A stretch of 64,000 nt of DNA from Magicicada septendecula (GCA_034769895.1 CM068371.1:407571969-407635968); one strand, 5' to 3'; counted from the first letter of the stretch, positions 45,921-57,081 are shown. Numbers and translations are program-made. Notes: a model not told the origin generated them from the letters alone.

Positions 45921-48332
45921 ATGCAACGACGTGCAACATCTAAGAAACGGGCGGCGGAGGCCGAAAAAGAAATAGAGTTGGAAATGGACAATAAGGAGGC
46001 AACGCCAGTAGAGGTGGAGAGTTCATTGCCGCCGGTGTTGTCCGAACAACCGGTACAACAAGAGGAACAACCTGGAGTAACAACACAGACAGGGGAAGTC
46101 AATATCCAAGAGGAACGACCTGAGAAATCCAAAACAGTAGAAGGTCCAATTCTAGAGAGAATGATGGAAATGTTCCTTCAAATGAGTCAGAGAATAGAAG
46201 ATAGCAACAAATCCAACAAGGAAGAGTTGAAGAAGGAAATGGAGGATAATAGTAAGAAAATGGACAAGAAGATAGACGAAAGTAATAAGGAAAGGAAAGA
46301 AGATAGCCAATCTCTGAAAGAAGATTTAGGAAATAAAATCGAAACAACAAATAAGAAGATGGAAGAGAAGATGGAAGAAAACAGCAAGAAGATGGAAGAA
46401 AACAGCAAGAAGATGGAAGAGAAGATGGAAGAAAACAGCAAGAAGATGGAAGAGAGGATGGGAGAAAAGTTAGAAGAATTGAAGAAGGATAATCAATCCA
46501 CAAAAGAAGAGTTGACTGGGATGAACAAGAACATGGAAGAATTGAAGGAGGACAACCAAGCGTTCAAGGAAGAATTCAAGTCAACTAAAGAAGAATTGAT
46601 TAATAAAATTGAGAACACCAATCAGAAAATCGATGAAACCAGGAAGAAGATAGAGAAGAACAACCGACAATTGAAGGAAGAGCTGAAAGAAGATAACAAG
46701 AAGTTGGAAGAGAAGATGGGGGAGAAGTTGGAAGAATTGAGAGAGGACAATCAAATTTTAAGAGAAGAATTAAGAGAAGTCAATCAGGAGAATCTGGACA
46801 AACTGGACGAAAGAATGGAATTGTTGCGAGAAGAACTGAATAAGGAAATCAAGGTTAACAAGAAAGTGATGAATAAGAAGATGGAAGAAGAAAATATAAT
46901 GGTCAATCGACAGATTCGAGAGATTGATGGAAAGTGCAACCAGACCGAAAAGGAGGTGCATGAGTTTAAAGAAGTGGTGAACATCAAGTTCACATATATT
47001 GAAGAACATAGTCGTAGGAAGGTAGAAGAACAGAGGAAGGAAAATCAAGAAGAATTCGGAAAAGTACGCGACCAAGTCACAGAACGATGTAACGATATAC
47101 AAGAGACCGTGGCCAGTATCACCGGTCAGGTGAGACAAAGCCGAGAGGAGATGGAAGCGATAAGAAACAGACCGACTCATTTCACTGGATTGCCCGTCAA
47201 CGAAAGCCGAGAGTGGCTCAACTTTCGGCAATACAAACGCAAGCCGATGGAGTTCCTGGCTAGGGTAGAAGAATATTTGACCAAGCATAAAATTACTCAA
47301 TGGAGCCATAGCAGGGAGATATTCGACGAGTCTTTCCGAGACATAACAGATAATTGGTGGATGGCCAACCGGAGTGAAATTTCCGACTACCAACAGTTCC
47401 GGAAAATGTTTAAGACAAAATACTGGTCTGAGACCACCCAGAACTTGATCCGTGACAATATTTGTAATGGAAGATACAGGGCACAATTAGGGAGCAGTAT
47501 GACGGCATATTTCTTGGGGAAGGTGTGCATGGCAAAACACCTCGAGCCGGCAATCCCAGAAGAATGTTTAGTGAACAAGATATCGTATCATTATGATGAG
47601 GACATTATCAGGGCCCGGAGAGGCAGCCAGATCAAGACGATCCAGGGAATGACCGAGTTACTAGAGGGATACGAGAACGAGGAGTATTATCGGCAGAGCA
47701 GGAAGAGAAATGAGAGACCAGAATCAAGGCCGACTACCTACCCCAATAACGGCAATAACCATGCAAGTAACCGGAACCAGCCCAGTAATTACGACGGCCC
47801 TAACAACCAGCCGCGTAATAACCAGTTTAACGGTAATTTTAACGGCGTGAGGAATAACAACCCCTACCCAAATAATAGAAACAATTTTTATCAACAAAAT
47901 CATAATGTCCCATACAGTCAGAGAAATCCATATCCCAACAATAATGGTGACAGACCTTACCTACCTAACCGAAATTACTATAATAATAATTTTAGTAATA
48001 ACAACAATAGCAATAATAATAACCGAGTGTCGCGCCCTAGGGTAAATTTTATAAGAGCAGAAGATCGCGGACCCAGGAGATATTATCAACCGAGGAGGAG
48101 CAGCTTCCACGGCGCCGACCGAAGATGGAGGAGTGCGGAACGAGACGGCCCAAGATACGAACAGGAAAGACGAAGTACCAGCCTGGAAGATCTTGGCAGA
48201 CAACAGAACAGGGCGTTAAACATCAACCAGGGTACAGAACGTCAGGAAACAAACCAGAGTTTCCCGAACGATGCCTCGGTCAATAATAACATAAACAATG
48301 ACCAAAATACTTTAAACGAGAGGAGGCAGTAA
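45921..48332 (+). CDS. Gag polyprotein with a very long coiled coil (803 aa)
   Basis: The start is the first ATG in frame; 15 open codons before it lack Met. Residues ~75-420 are an almost continuous Lys/Glu/Asn-rich coiled coil with internal repeats of KKMEENS and MGEKLEELKEDN type (short tandem duplications at about 46360-46455). Residues ~430-600 look like a Gypsy capsid (FLARVEEYL, W at ITQWSHSREIF, FRDITDNWW, FRKMFKTKYWS). The end is Asn- then Arg-rich (about 620-760) and has no CCHC knuckle, so it may bind RNA through Arg. The frame is intact over 2.4 kb, unlike pol behind it. It ends inside the frameshift signal. Confidence 0.85.
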   Translation: MQRRATSKKRAAEAEKEIELEMDNKEATPVEVESSLPPVLSEQPVQQEEQPGVTTQTGEVNIQEERPEKSKTVEGPILERMMEMFLQMSQRIEDSNKSNKEELKKEMEDNSKKMDKKIDESNKERKEDSQSLKEDLGNKIETTNKKMEEKMEENSKKMEENSKKMEEKMEENSKKMEERMGEKLEELKKDNQSTKEELTGMNKNMEELKEDNQAFKEEFKSTKEELINKIENTNQKIDETRKKIEKNNRQLKEELKEDNKKLEEKMGEKLEELREDNQILREELREVNQENLDKLDERMELLREELNKEIKVNKKVMNKKMEEENIMVNRQIREIDGKCNQTEKEVHEFKEVVNIKFTYIEEHSRRKVEEQRKENQEEFGKVRDQVTERCNDIQETVASITGQVRQSREEMEAIRNRPTHFTGLPVNESREWLNFRQYKRKPMEFLARVEEYLTKHKITQWSHSREIFDESFRDITDNWWMANRSEISDYQQFRKMFKTKYWSETTQNLIRDNICNGRYRAQLGSSMTAYFLGKVCMAKHLEPAIPEECLVNKISYHYDEDIIRARRGSQIKTIQGMTELLEGYENEEYYRQSRKRNERPESRPTTYPNNGNNHASNRNQPSNYDGPNNQPRNNQFNGNFNGVRNNNPYPNNRNNFYQQNHNVPYSQRNPYPNNNGDRPYLPNRNYYNNNFSNNNNSNNNNRVSRPRVNFIRAEDRGPRRYYQPRRSSFHGADRRWRSAERDGPRYEQERRSTSLEDLGRQQNRALNINQGTERQETNQSFPNDASVNNNINNDQNTLNERRQ

Positions 48333-48373
48333 TCAACAACGATGACCCGTTACTGCTTATACTTCCTGGGTTA
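48311..48373 (+). promoter_or_regulatory. -1 ribosomal frameshift signal at the gag/pol overlap
   Basis: The heptamer UUUAAAC (48311-48317) is in the correct register for gag (U UUA AAC), five codons before the gag stop. After a 6-nt spacer, 48324-48332 pairs with 48350-48358 (9 bp, one G.U). Loop bases 48343-48349 can pair with 48367-48373 (6-7 bp including G.U), giving an H-type pseudoknot. The pol frame (-1) is open from before the heptamer. These are the three textbook parts of a -1 signal in the expected order and spacing. Confidence 0.8.
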
Positions 48374-49324
48374 GAAAAGGATGAATTGCGACAAGAAAAC
48401 CAGCATAAAAACATCACTATTATAAGTAACCATTATCTGAAAGACATACGAACTGAACTTTTGGAAGAGAACGAGAAGAGTCTCAGCAACAGTAATAATG
48501 AGATAATTTATATAACAGCGGAGGTGGAAGGAGTTCCCGCTAAAATAATGATAGACACAGGAGCTAATATTTCAATAATAAACTCCAATGAGTTGGAGAG
48601 AATACAGAGTACATGTGGAAAAACTTTGCCAATGTTACCAGTCAACAACATTGTATTGGTAGGTGCAACTGGCCGCCAGAATAAAACCATCAGGAAGCAA
48701 GTTTCCTTAAGTGTCGTTAGCCGTGATATAGCTTTAGACATGGAATTTTTAATCGCCACCGGATTACCATTTGACATCTTAGTCGGTTGCGATATTCTTC
48801 GTAGATATTCGGTGGTAATCGATCTTAATTTGAATAAAGTATCACTTTTCCCAGACGGAGTAACATGGACCACAGATCTGGTAGGAAGCACAACTATACT
48901 TCCTAGCCCTATACATCAACAACTTCGGAAAATTAATATTATAAGAAACAGCCCTCTTTCTAAACCCATAATATACAATCATGGAGGAGAGGATTTATGG
49001 TCAGTTAAGATCCAAGAAATACGGAATTTCCAGTGCGGAAGCGATAACAAGAAAATACCAACACATCTGGCTGATCGTCTAATCGCTATATATGAGAAAT
49101 ACAAGGCGGTGGTTTTCTGATGAACCAGGGAAGGTAAAAAACTACCAGTGCCAACTTCGTTTTAAAGAAAACGTAGAGTTTAACCGGAGGTCATATCCAA
49201 TAGCGCAGTCGCTCAAAGAAGCCGTGAGAACAGAGATAAACAAGATGATAGAAAACGACATAATTGAGATTAGTCAATCACCTTACACTAGTCCAATTAT
49301 TGCTGTTCCAAAGAAAGACGGACA
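48318..49324 (+). pseudogene. Pol: protease and start of reverse transcriptase, frameshifted and truncated
   Basis: After a -1 shift the frame is open from 48318 to a TGA at 49118. The aspartic protease has its active site IDTGANIS at 48551-48574 and the flap/C-terminal block FDILVGCDILRR at about 48770. One extra G in GCGGTGG near 49110 puts the continuation (FSDEPGKVKNYQCQ) in another frame. The first RT motif, PYTSPIIAVPKKDG, is the last recognisable part. The YxDD box, RNase H and integrase are missing, so the element is dead. Confidence 0.82.
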
Positions 49325-49330
49325 TGTGGC

Positions 49331-49513
49331 AGGTTTGACCCACAATATATTACTTTTTATTTTATAAATTTTGTTTTTTTATAAGCTTGATTTCCTTTTT
49401 TCGTGTATTTTTTATATTATTGAAACTCTTATTTATCATAATGAGCAATGAAAAGCTACTAAAATGAGTTACATTTCATTTTATTGTGAAAATTAGAAAA
49501 ATGGGTCAAACCT
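49331..49513. mobile_element. Possible small inverted-repeat element (183 bp)
   Basis: The ends are AGGTTTGACCCA and its exact inverse TGGGTCAAACCT. The interior is AT-rich and non-coding. It lies exactly where RT homology stops. I found no target-site duplication, so a MITE is only one explanation. Confidence 0.35.
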
Positions 49514-49644
49514 CCCCTCTTTCCCTTACTAAATAAGTATAGAGTTCAGTTTGTATATTAGTTTTCCATTATTATTCACATTACATTGGCTAGACATTTC
49601 TCAATCATTGTCTGATCAGACATAATTAGTTACATAAATCAGAG

Positions 49645-50600
49645 CAGCGTTTCCCAAACTTGTTTGGCCCAAGGCACACTACAAATACATAGTCAGAAGC
49701 CATGGCACACTATCTCCCACTACATACAGTACATACATATCCCCCTCAAAATGTCAGTACCTTTCTGCGACGCCTTTAAAATCACATTGCAGTGTAATAT
49801 ACCATAATAATGTTACTTACTTACCTCAGTACTACTTGTGGTTTCCTAGTAGATTTTTCCAACTGTAATACAAATTTATCAACAAAGTTAGATTTTTGTG
49901 ACTTATAAAATTACAAAAAGCGATTGAAACACATTTTCTCACATAACGTTTATTTGCACTTTCTTAATTAACAAAATAATGGAAAACACAAAATATTACA
50001 AGATTAAAGTTTGTTCTGTATTAAGCAGGTTTTTTAGTCTTTCTGTTTCCAAATTTTAATGCGATACATGGGATTGGCATTTTTTCATTAGGTCCTTGTT
50101 CCGTGATCGAATAATGGATAAACACACTCTCATGTTTGAAGTTGAGATGGATTTTTTAATTTTATTTCGTTTATTGTGGAAAGTGCTGACTCACAAATAT
50201 AAGATGTAGAAAAGGTTAGCAGCGCCTTCATAGCCTTTTTCGTTATCGTGTTCGATATTCATTCATCAGTGACAGCCAAAAGGCCACAATATCAGAGGTT
50301 TTCTTCTTTATAGTCTTTTTTGATTCTTAGTCTATGTCTTGCACTAGTTTTGTGTATTCTAGTTTTAGGCCACAGTCATTCCTGATACCATTCAAGTCGT
50401 TTTCTACTACAGTTTTCAACCATGCATTTTCATAAGCATTATCAATAAAAGGATCCCTTACCCCATCAGACAAAGTAGTGTCAAGGGAACAGAAATAATT
50501 TCCAACATTTTCTGCCGTCAAAGACAACCTCCGTCCGTTTTTTCCACGCGATTCTACAAATTTCTTTTCCACTCTTAATTAGGTAAATTAATTTCCAATG
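49645..50600 (-). mobile_element. Decayed hAT transposon, minus strand (ZBED5/SCAND3-like)
   Basis: The plus strand at 49645 reads CAGCGTTTCCCAAACTT followed by GGCACACT, a typical hAT terminal sequence; a possible TSD copy is AATCAGAG at 49637-49644. The transposase remnant on the minus strand points towards this end. The other end was not found, so the right edge is approximate. Confidence 0.6.
50110..50572 (-). pseudogene. hAT transposase C-terminal remnant
   Basis: Reading the minus strand, one open piece (81 codons, 50572-50327) has VRDPFIDNA and IRNDCGLKLEY, matching the linker before the hAT dimerisation domain. After a stop and frame changes comes KKAMKALLTFSTSYICESAL followed by STINEIK, the dimerisation core. 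Both are characteristic of ZBED5/SCAND3-type hAT proteins. At least one stop and two frame changes separate the parts. Confidence 0.65.
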
Positions 50601-50830
50601 TTGGCTTCAAGACAGGACTATTAACTAAGCTATTTTATATACTGTATATCATTTTTAATATTGGCTTATATTTTTTATGAATATTGTAAAATCCACCCTC
50701 TCTCTTCTTGTCAGGTTTATTAAAATAATTAGTGTTTGTGTAGTTGTAAGTTTTATCGAACGTAAATTGTGTCGTTTGGAAGCGTCTGGTAGCCTGCGTG
50801 CCTTACCTGTCCCTTCTCGCACTTTTGTAA

Positions 50831-50846
50831 CTCCCAATAGGCGCCA
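50831..50846 (-). other. Possible LTR/PBS junction of a minus-strand LTR element
   Basis: The minus strand reads ..AAAACA, ATT, TGGCGCCTATTGGGAG, the form of an LTR end followed by a TGGCGCC primer-binding site. The LTR would extend to the right from 50850. No gag follows; the decayed hAT begins about 230 bp further on. Confidence 0.4.
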
Positions 50847-51646
50847 AATTGTTTTACGAGAAAACAATTAAAAGTTTTTACCTGTATGATTTGACAGTGC
50901 ACTAGTGTAAATTTGAATCGTTCGCCGACTGGCATGAAACCGATTCTCGTTTGAGTGGGGGAAAACGTGTTGCCAACTTGAATAATGTTGGTTATGTTGA
51001 CTCACTGCTATTAAACAAAACATACATAATATTCTCTGTAAATAAATACTGGACAGTTATTCTCGGTACGCACTTTTTTATTTAGGCTCTGAATTATTAG
51101 TTCTTGTTAACGCTTTATACAAAATAATAATTGATATAATAAATTTAGCTTTGGCAAAATATAGTCGCTCAGTCAGCGGATTGCTGGGTTGGCAGTACAA
51201 TGTTTCTATTAGATGCAAAACAGCGTTGGTTATTACTTACAAAATTAAATCTGCCTATAGAGTCCTTTTAAGTACGATACAGAAGTTTTTACAACAAGAT
51301 AACAAATTAGAACATATCAATTAAAGTTTGTGATCATTAAAATTATACAAGGTTTGCTATAAATTAAATAATGTGGTGTTGAAGTGTGACAGTGTCGTTG
51401 TGTAACATAGGTTATCATGTGTTCATTCAATGTTTACAAAGTTATTTCTTTATTTTATCAATCCTTGAAAATATATTCAGTGATAGTGAGAGTTTTATTA
51501 TATAGTTAGAATTTTTGAAAGAGAATTTGTTTTATAATAATCAAATAAATTCAGCAATACTCAACGTTAGTAGATATGATGGGTATTGTCAGTCGTCCAT
51601 GTAAAGTAATGGGTCGATGTTGATTCTTCCTACTTCAGTCTTGTGC

Positions 51647-51790
51647 TCAAAATTGGTTGTCATCTTCTTCAAGTCGAATTACAGGTATTTTCCGGTCATC
51701 TGGATTAATTCCGAGCTGGTCCTTGGTGTAGATTAGTTGTAATGGCCTCTCATCTGTTGTCCTGGTACTCCTTCTCAAAATTGTGGGCAC
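51647..51790 (-). pseudogene. C-terminal fragment of a retroelement polyprotein (minus strand)
   Basis: 47 open codons end in TGA. The product is hydrophilic (ERPLQLIYTKDQLG, then INPDDRKIPVIRLEEDDNQF). This looks like the tail of a retrotransposon polyprotein, but I cannot name the family. It lies about 0.8 kb upstream, on the same strand, of the LTR/PBS-like junction, so an LTR probably fills 50850-51600. The right side (51791 on) has no clear coding homology. Confidence 0.35.
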
Positions 51791-54083
51791 TTATACTGTT
51801 TTTCTATTGAAAATTTGGGCCCTTCACGGCGTGGCGTCTCTCCAGTTTAGCGTCACTACATAAAGTATTGTTCCTAACTGAAATTAGTCAATATTCGGTT
51901 GTTGTCATGGTTACTCAAAGTTTTTGATTGGCTGAAATTGGCTAAAGAGTATTGTTAGGGTATTTGAATTTTTATTTAAACTGGTTACAGATCTTCTAAA
52001 TGTAATTAATCTTCAGTACTCCCTTTTTAGTAGTAATTATTATCACCACTGTTCATATTTTGGCTCAAGGATTAATTTGACATCCAATATTATAGTGTTC
52101 ACTTAGGTATCAACATTTTGTCAGTTTTGTGAATTTTATTTAATTATACTGTTTTCTTAATTTACATTATTATCATAATATTTCTGCCTTAACATGATTG
52201 ACTATTTGTATTTCATAGTTTACGTGGTTTAGTCTTCTTAATGTCAGTGTTTAATTCTATAAATTGAAGTTTTTTGTAGTTGACAGTTGGGAATTTGCTT
52301 AGGCTTAAACAGCAATTAACTATTTTTCTTTAATTTCTGATATTACATTTTATTCTCCTTGTAATGGGTCCTGATTGTTTTAATACAAGATTCTGTTCAT
52401 TTGTTCAATGTTTAAGTCGGTTCTTGTAATTGTGTGTAATTTTATTGTTTCCCTATATTAATTTGTCTACTGTCATAACTCTTTTTAGTGTCATCGTATC
52501 TGAATGTGTTTGTTTCTTGTTTACTGGTTTCTGTTGGTTTTAAAATCTTATTTCTTACAACATATAACATAACATCTAATGGTTTTAACAATTCCCATAG
52601 CTATAATTCTTATCATTTAAACATAATTATTTGGAACATAAACCTTAGTCATTAAAACATAATTCTTATTCATTTAACACATACTTATTTGAAATATATT
52701 ATCCACTCATACTCTTCAGTGAGTAATAATTATTTTATAGTGTCATCAAAGGAAAACAAACATAAACATTGATTAATCTTTTAGATTGTAATAGAAAATC
52801 CTTACCACTAAACTTATTTGACCTTGTGTCATTACTTATGTAACCTTATCCTATTTCACTATCTCTTACTAAATCATATAATGATTATTAATTGTTTTTA
52901 TAATTTAATCTTATAGAAACTCTCTATATGGTGATTTAACACACTAATAGTCTATGTTTCTTAACTTTCCTAAAACTATGAATTGTCCCTTAGGCCCACA
53001 ATATTAATTAACACACATTTAAAAACCATAGTAATTAGTGATTAGTAATACTAACTTAAGTTTAATAATATTAATTTGTGTAGTTACATTTTGGGTGTCC
53101 ACTCATATTGGCATTTCCACTATCACAGTCCTTCCTGTGTTTGGGCAATATTAGATTTCACTCACACATAACTTATCACTTATAATTTAGTTTATTCACT
53201 TATAAACTTTGGACACTGCTTTATCAGTGTTTTTTATCACATTTTAATGGGGTTTTATTCTCACTTTGGGGTATTAACACTAACACCTTACACTCAATCT
53301 TCTTTTAGTGTTACTGGTGGGTTAATATTATTGTATTGCTTACTAAAAAATTCTCTTTCTTACATCTATTTAGAAAATGTTCACCATCATTACAATTTAC
53401 TACTCTCATTCTATTGTGTTTTTTTGTACCACTGATATGTTAGTATGGTGCTAATGTGATTTGTCCTAGTTTACTCTATCTGTTTGGGTTATTGTGCCCT
53501 TCTATATTTTAAGTACTTAATAATTAGTATTTCTAACTTGTCTGTCCTTACAATTATTAATATTATATACAATTTTCATTAGTGAGTCTATTTCTTTGGT
53601 TTAACACAAGTTTTGTATTCCTCCTTGGTTCACTTTCTTTTGTCATACTTTATACGTCACTTCCTTAGTGTTGTGGCTGATTGTATCATTACACTTCCAT
53701 GTTAATTGTTTGTTATTCACTTTTCTTCTTATTTACACACTTATGTTGGTGCGGTGGCTAGTTCTAGTCCATTTGCAGTTGTCATTATTTATGTTATTCT
53801 TGGTCCTTTGGGGCTAGTTCTACTCTCTCACTTACCATCTATTGGGCTATTCAGGTTAAATCGCCTTATTTCTGTATTTACCATTTTGGTTTGTTTGTTT
53901 GTTACTACATTATTAATATAAATTACTGTTCTGACTACCTTGATATGTCTGATCGTTTTATTATTCTGATTCACCCATTCTTCAATTCTAATTCATCCCT
54001 TTTTATATCTAGTGTTAATGATTAAATAATTTATCTTGTCATGTTTTCTTCATTATGGTTAGGTGAAGATATGTACCATTACA
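51791..54083. other. T-rich DNA without a recognisable gene
   Basis: Long stretch with strong T/C bias on the plus strand (A/G on the minus). Only short ORFs of 60-71 codons occur. It could be worn retroelement interior, but nothing supports a family. Confidence 0.45.
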
Positions 54084-54087
54084 ATAT

Positions 54088-54560
54088 TGTTACGAGAAGC
54101 CTACCGAATAACCCAGAACATTCTCCACTCCCCCATCCAGTACGGCAGCTGTGCGTCATTCAACTACATGATTCTAGTGAGTTCCAAGAACACTTGAGAT
54201 ACTACGCATTAATCCGCCGGTGTCGTGCAGTAAGGAGGCAAAGCTGTACTGCACCTCTCCGGGGCCTATATAAAGCCATAGCAGGCGGATCTCAATTCAG
54301 TTACGTGAGCGACTTTCGCTAGTGTGGATTGAGTGCTTGTCAAAGTGAAGAATTATTGTGTTATTTGTTTTATATTTGTGCAAGACTCTATTAGTAGACA
54401 CTGTTTATTGCGTGTGAACAATTTGATTTGTTGTAAGAGACAGTGTTGTTAATTATGAACTGTTTAACTGTGAAAATTAAAGCTGGTGATTAGTGACTTA
54501 ATTGGTGTCTTGTATTTTGTTTCCACTGTACCTACGATGAACAAGTAGACCGTCGTAACA
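54088..54560 (+). repeat. 5' LTR (473 bp)
   Basis: It runs from TGTTACGAGAAGCC to GTCGTAACA. It has a TATA box (CCTATATAAAG at about 54269) and an initiator-like TCAGTT ~25 bp downstream. It differs from the 3' LTR by about 18 substitutions by eye and by an ~82-bp block that the 3' LTR lacks. Confidence 0.93.
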
Positions 54561-54561
54561 G

Positions 54562-54579
54562 TGGTGTCAGAACTGGGAT
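54562..54579 (+). other. Primer-binding site, tRNA-Leu
   Basis: TGGTGTCAGAACTGGGAT, one nucleotide after the LTR. It matches the complement of a tRNA-Leu 3' end (TGGTGTCAGAAGTGGGAT) at all but one position. Confidence 0.75.
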
Positions 54580-54653
54580 AGAACGGTTAACAGTGGAAAC
54601 AGAGGACACTTCGTAGAAGAGTGGTGTTAGTGGTAGTTGAAAAGAAAAGAAGA

Positions 54654-56335
54654 ATGGATACCAGTCAGATGATAGAATCATTCAAAGCAACGCTACTGCA
54701 GATCGAGGAACGATGCCGCCAGGAGGCAGAAGAAAGATGCCGACAAGAGGCGGCAGAAGTACAAAAACGACATGATGAGAAACGCGGACAGGAAAGAGAA
54801 GTGGCAGAGGAACGACAGGAAGCACTAATGGAAGAACGATTAAAAGAAAAACGTAAGCATGAAAATGAACACCAGAGAGACAACAAAAAGAAGAATTTAG
54901 TCATCAATCAGACGAAGTTAAGGCGTTCGTACAAGAGGATACCACTGCAAAATTCGTCCTGTTACAAAGTGAGCTGAAGAAACAAGTTGACAGAATATCT
55001 GAAATAGAAAAATCTGTGTCAACTATGAAAACAAATATTTCAAGTTTAGAAGTTTCTATTGCAAATTCAATAAAACAAATTAAAAAGGAATTCGAACATT
55101 TAGCAAAGGAAATAGTTGAGAAAGAAAGACCTTTTTCAATGCTGATGAAGATTCAAAATATCAGAGAAATCTAACTGTAGTAGGGCCAGTTTACGCAAAG
55201 GCCCCAACATTTGAAGGTGCACTCATTGGCCAACTTATATTCCCCAATTTGAAGCTGCCGCTCACTTAAATAAATGGACGGAAGAAGAGAAAGGACTTTC
55301 ACTAATTCTTGCTTTAAAAGGGCCTGCCGCAGAACTAATACAGAAAGTGCCATCTGACAGTCAGAACGTCTATGCCGAATTATCAAAAGCTCTGGAATTA
55401 CGGTATGGTGACAAGCATTTGTGCGAAGTGTACCATGTTCAACTTAAAGCGAGGCGACAGCGTTCCGGGGAAACCCTCCAGGAGTTTGAAGCAAATGTCG
55501 ACCGACTGACGATATTGGTTTACCCTTAAGAATTGGAGGACTTCCGGAAGTGGATTTCTCTCATTATGTTTATTGACGGTATCAGAGATAGTCAATTACA
55601 ACAAGTGTTAAGAATGGCACGGCATGATAATAAATCAGACGCTCTTGTTCACGCTCTCCGTTTTGAAGTCAGCAGCGCCACAATGATCTTTCGAACCAAC
55701 GGATAAAGACAGAAGACCGAAGTGTTACAACTGTGGAAAACATGGGCATCTACAGGTAGACTGTTGATAGAAGAAGATACCGAGAGAAGAGAGTGATCGC
55801 ACCAATTGGAGAAGTAAAGCCCCAGAACAGCACAGTTTCCACGCTACATAAGACCAGTGGAAACTTGATTGTTAATGGATTTGCGGAAGGTAAACCAACA
55901 TCATTTACAGTTGACACAGGCGCAACAGTGTCCATTTTGCGCCCTGACTTAATGAGCAACTGACAGTCTCAAATTAGCTCTTGTACAATACAGACTGTAA
56001 CTGGAAGCCCCGTCAAGGTGCTAGGAAAGGTAGACGTATGCGTACGCCTGAGTCTTCTCGAGTTTAGCCACCAAATGCTTGTTGCAGACATTGTTGATGA
56101 AGTGATTCTTGGCATTACGAATGCCTATGGATTCATTATGGACTTAAGAGAGAACGTCCTGAGGGTCGGCCAAGAGAAGATAAATCTTTGCATGGCTAAA
56201 ATGACAAAGTCTACCAACCATTCGCTTAAGCAAGTGGCATTAGTTGAAGAAAAAGTCAACAGGTCTGAGCAAGAGGAACCCTCCCTATTGCAAGCGGAAA
56301 TGGAGGAAGAACTATCAGAGGAAATACACGACTGA
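54654..56335 (+). pseudogene. Gag-protease remnant with several frame breaks
   Basis: ATG at 54654 starts a coiled-coil region (repeats of EERCRQEAEE) that loses frame near 54930-54970; the coiled coil continues in another frame to about 55140. The capsid block (LNKWTEEEKGLSLILALKGP, then LELRYGDKHLCEVYHVQLKA and GETLQEFEANVDRL) lies at 55268-55529 and meets a TAA. A CCHC knuckle (CYNCGKHGHLQVDC) is at 55723-55764. The protease active site VDTGATVS is at 55910-55933, with its downstream part VADIVDEVILGI at 56082-56117. The gag type is common in insect Ty3/Gypsy elements. Confidence 0.82.
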
Positions 56336-56676
56336 AAAGCCAACTATGGGTGTCAAGGACAACCCCTTGTTGGTTCGTGAGTTAATAGAACCCCCCCGGG
56401 GGAAAGTTGCTGAAGATGAAGTTACGCAAGAGGTTGTTGACGAGAACCAAACAGACTAGGATCAGCCAGAAGTGTTTAGATCATCAATACATGATGCAAC
56501 GTTAGTGATTCCAGCAAAACTAGCGGCTGCGCGGAAGACTCGTATTCCTGGGAACTTGGTGTTCGGATCACACGAGACTGAATTCGAAGAACCGAATAAC
56601 AAGCAATGACGTCTACCTACATCACCTGGCCAAGTATTACTTCAGAGACGGTTTGCCAGTTCGGGACGAACAGGCT
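56336..56676 (+). other. Remnant between protease and PPT
   Basis: One open piece ends at 56457-56459 (..EVTQEVVDENQTD) and a short unmatched stretch follows. I see no RT, RNase H or integrase motif. It may be the last part of pol left by a large internal deletion. Confidence 0.4.
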
Positions 56677-56690
56677 TAAGGAGGGAGCAG
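56677..56690 (+). other. Polypurine tract
   Basis: TTAAGGAGGGAGCAG directly abuts the 3' LTR, as needed for plus-strand priming. Confidence 0.75.
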
Positions 56691-57081
56691 TGTTACGAGA
56701 AGCCTACCGAACAACCCAGAACATTCTCCACTCCCCCCATCCAGTGTGGCAGCTGTGCGTTATTCAACTACGTGATTCTAGTGAGTTCCAAGAACACTTG
56801 AGATACAACGCATTAAGCCGCCAGCGTCGTGCAGTAAGGAGGCAAAGCTGTACTGCACCTCTCCGGGGCCTATATAAAGCCATATGTGCTTTATATTTGT
56901 GCAAGACTCTATTAGTAGACATTGTTTATTGCGTGTGAACAATTTGATTTGTTGTAAGAGACAGTGTTGTTAATTACGAACTGTTTAACTGTGAAAATTA
57001 AAGCTGGTGATTAGTGACTTAATTGGTGTCTTGTATTATGTTTCCACTATATCTACGACAAGCAAGTAGACCGTCATAACA
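56691..57081 (+). repeat. 3' LTR (391 bp, internally deleted)
   Basis: Same ends as the 5' LTR. The ~82 bp just after the TATA box, which hold the initiator-like site and the start of R in the 5' LTR, are missing and replaced by a short junction (CCATATGTGCTTTATATTTG). Confidence 0.93.

Larger units (their letters stand above)
45808..49330 (+). mobile_element. Ty3/Gypsy-type LTR retrotransposon, truncated in reverse transcriptase
   Basis: The order is PBS, coiled-coil gag, protease, beginning of RT, on the plus strand. The element stops being recognisable at about 49322, immediately before a small inverted-repeat element. RNase H, integrase and the 3' LTR are absent. Confidence 0.85.
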
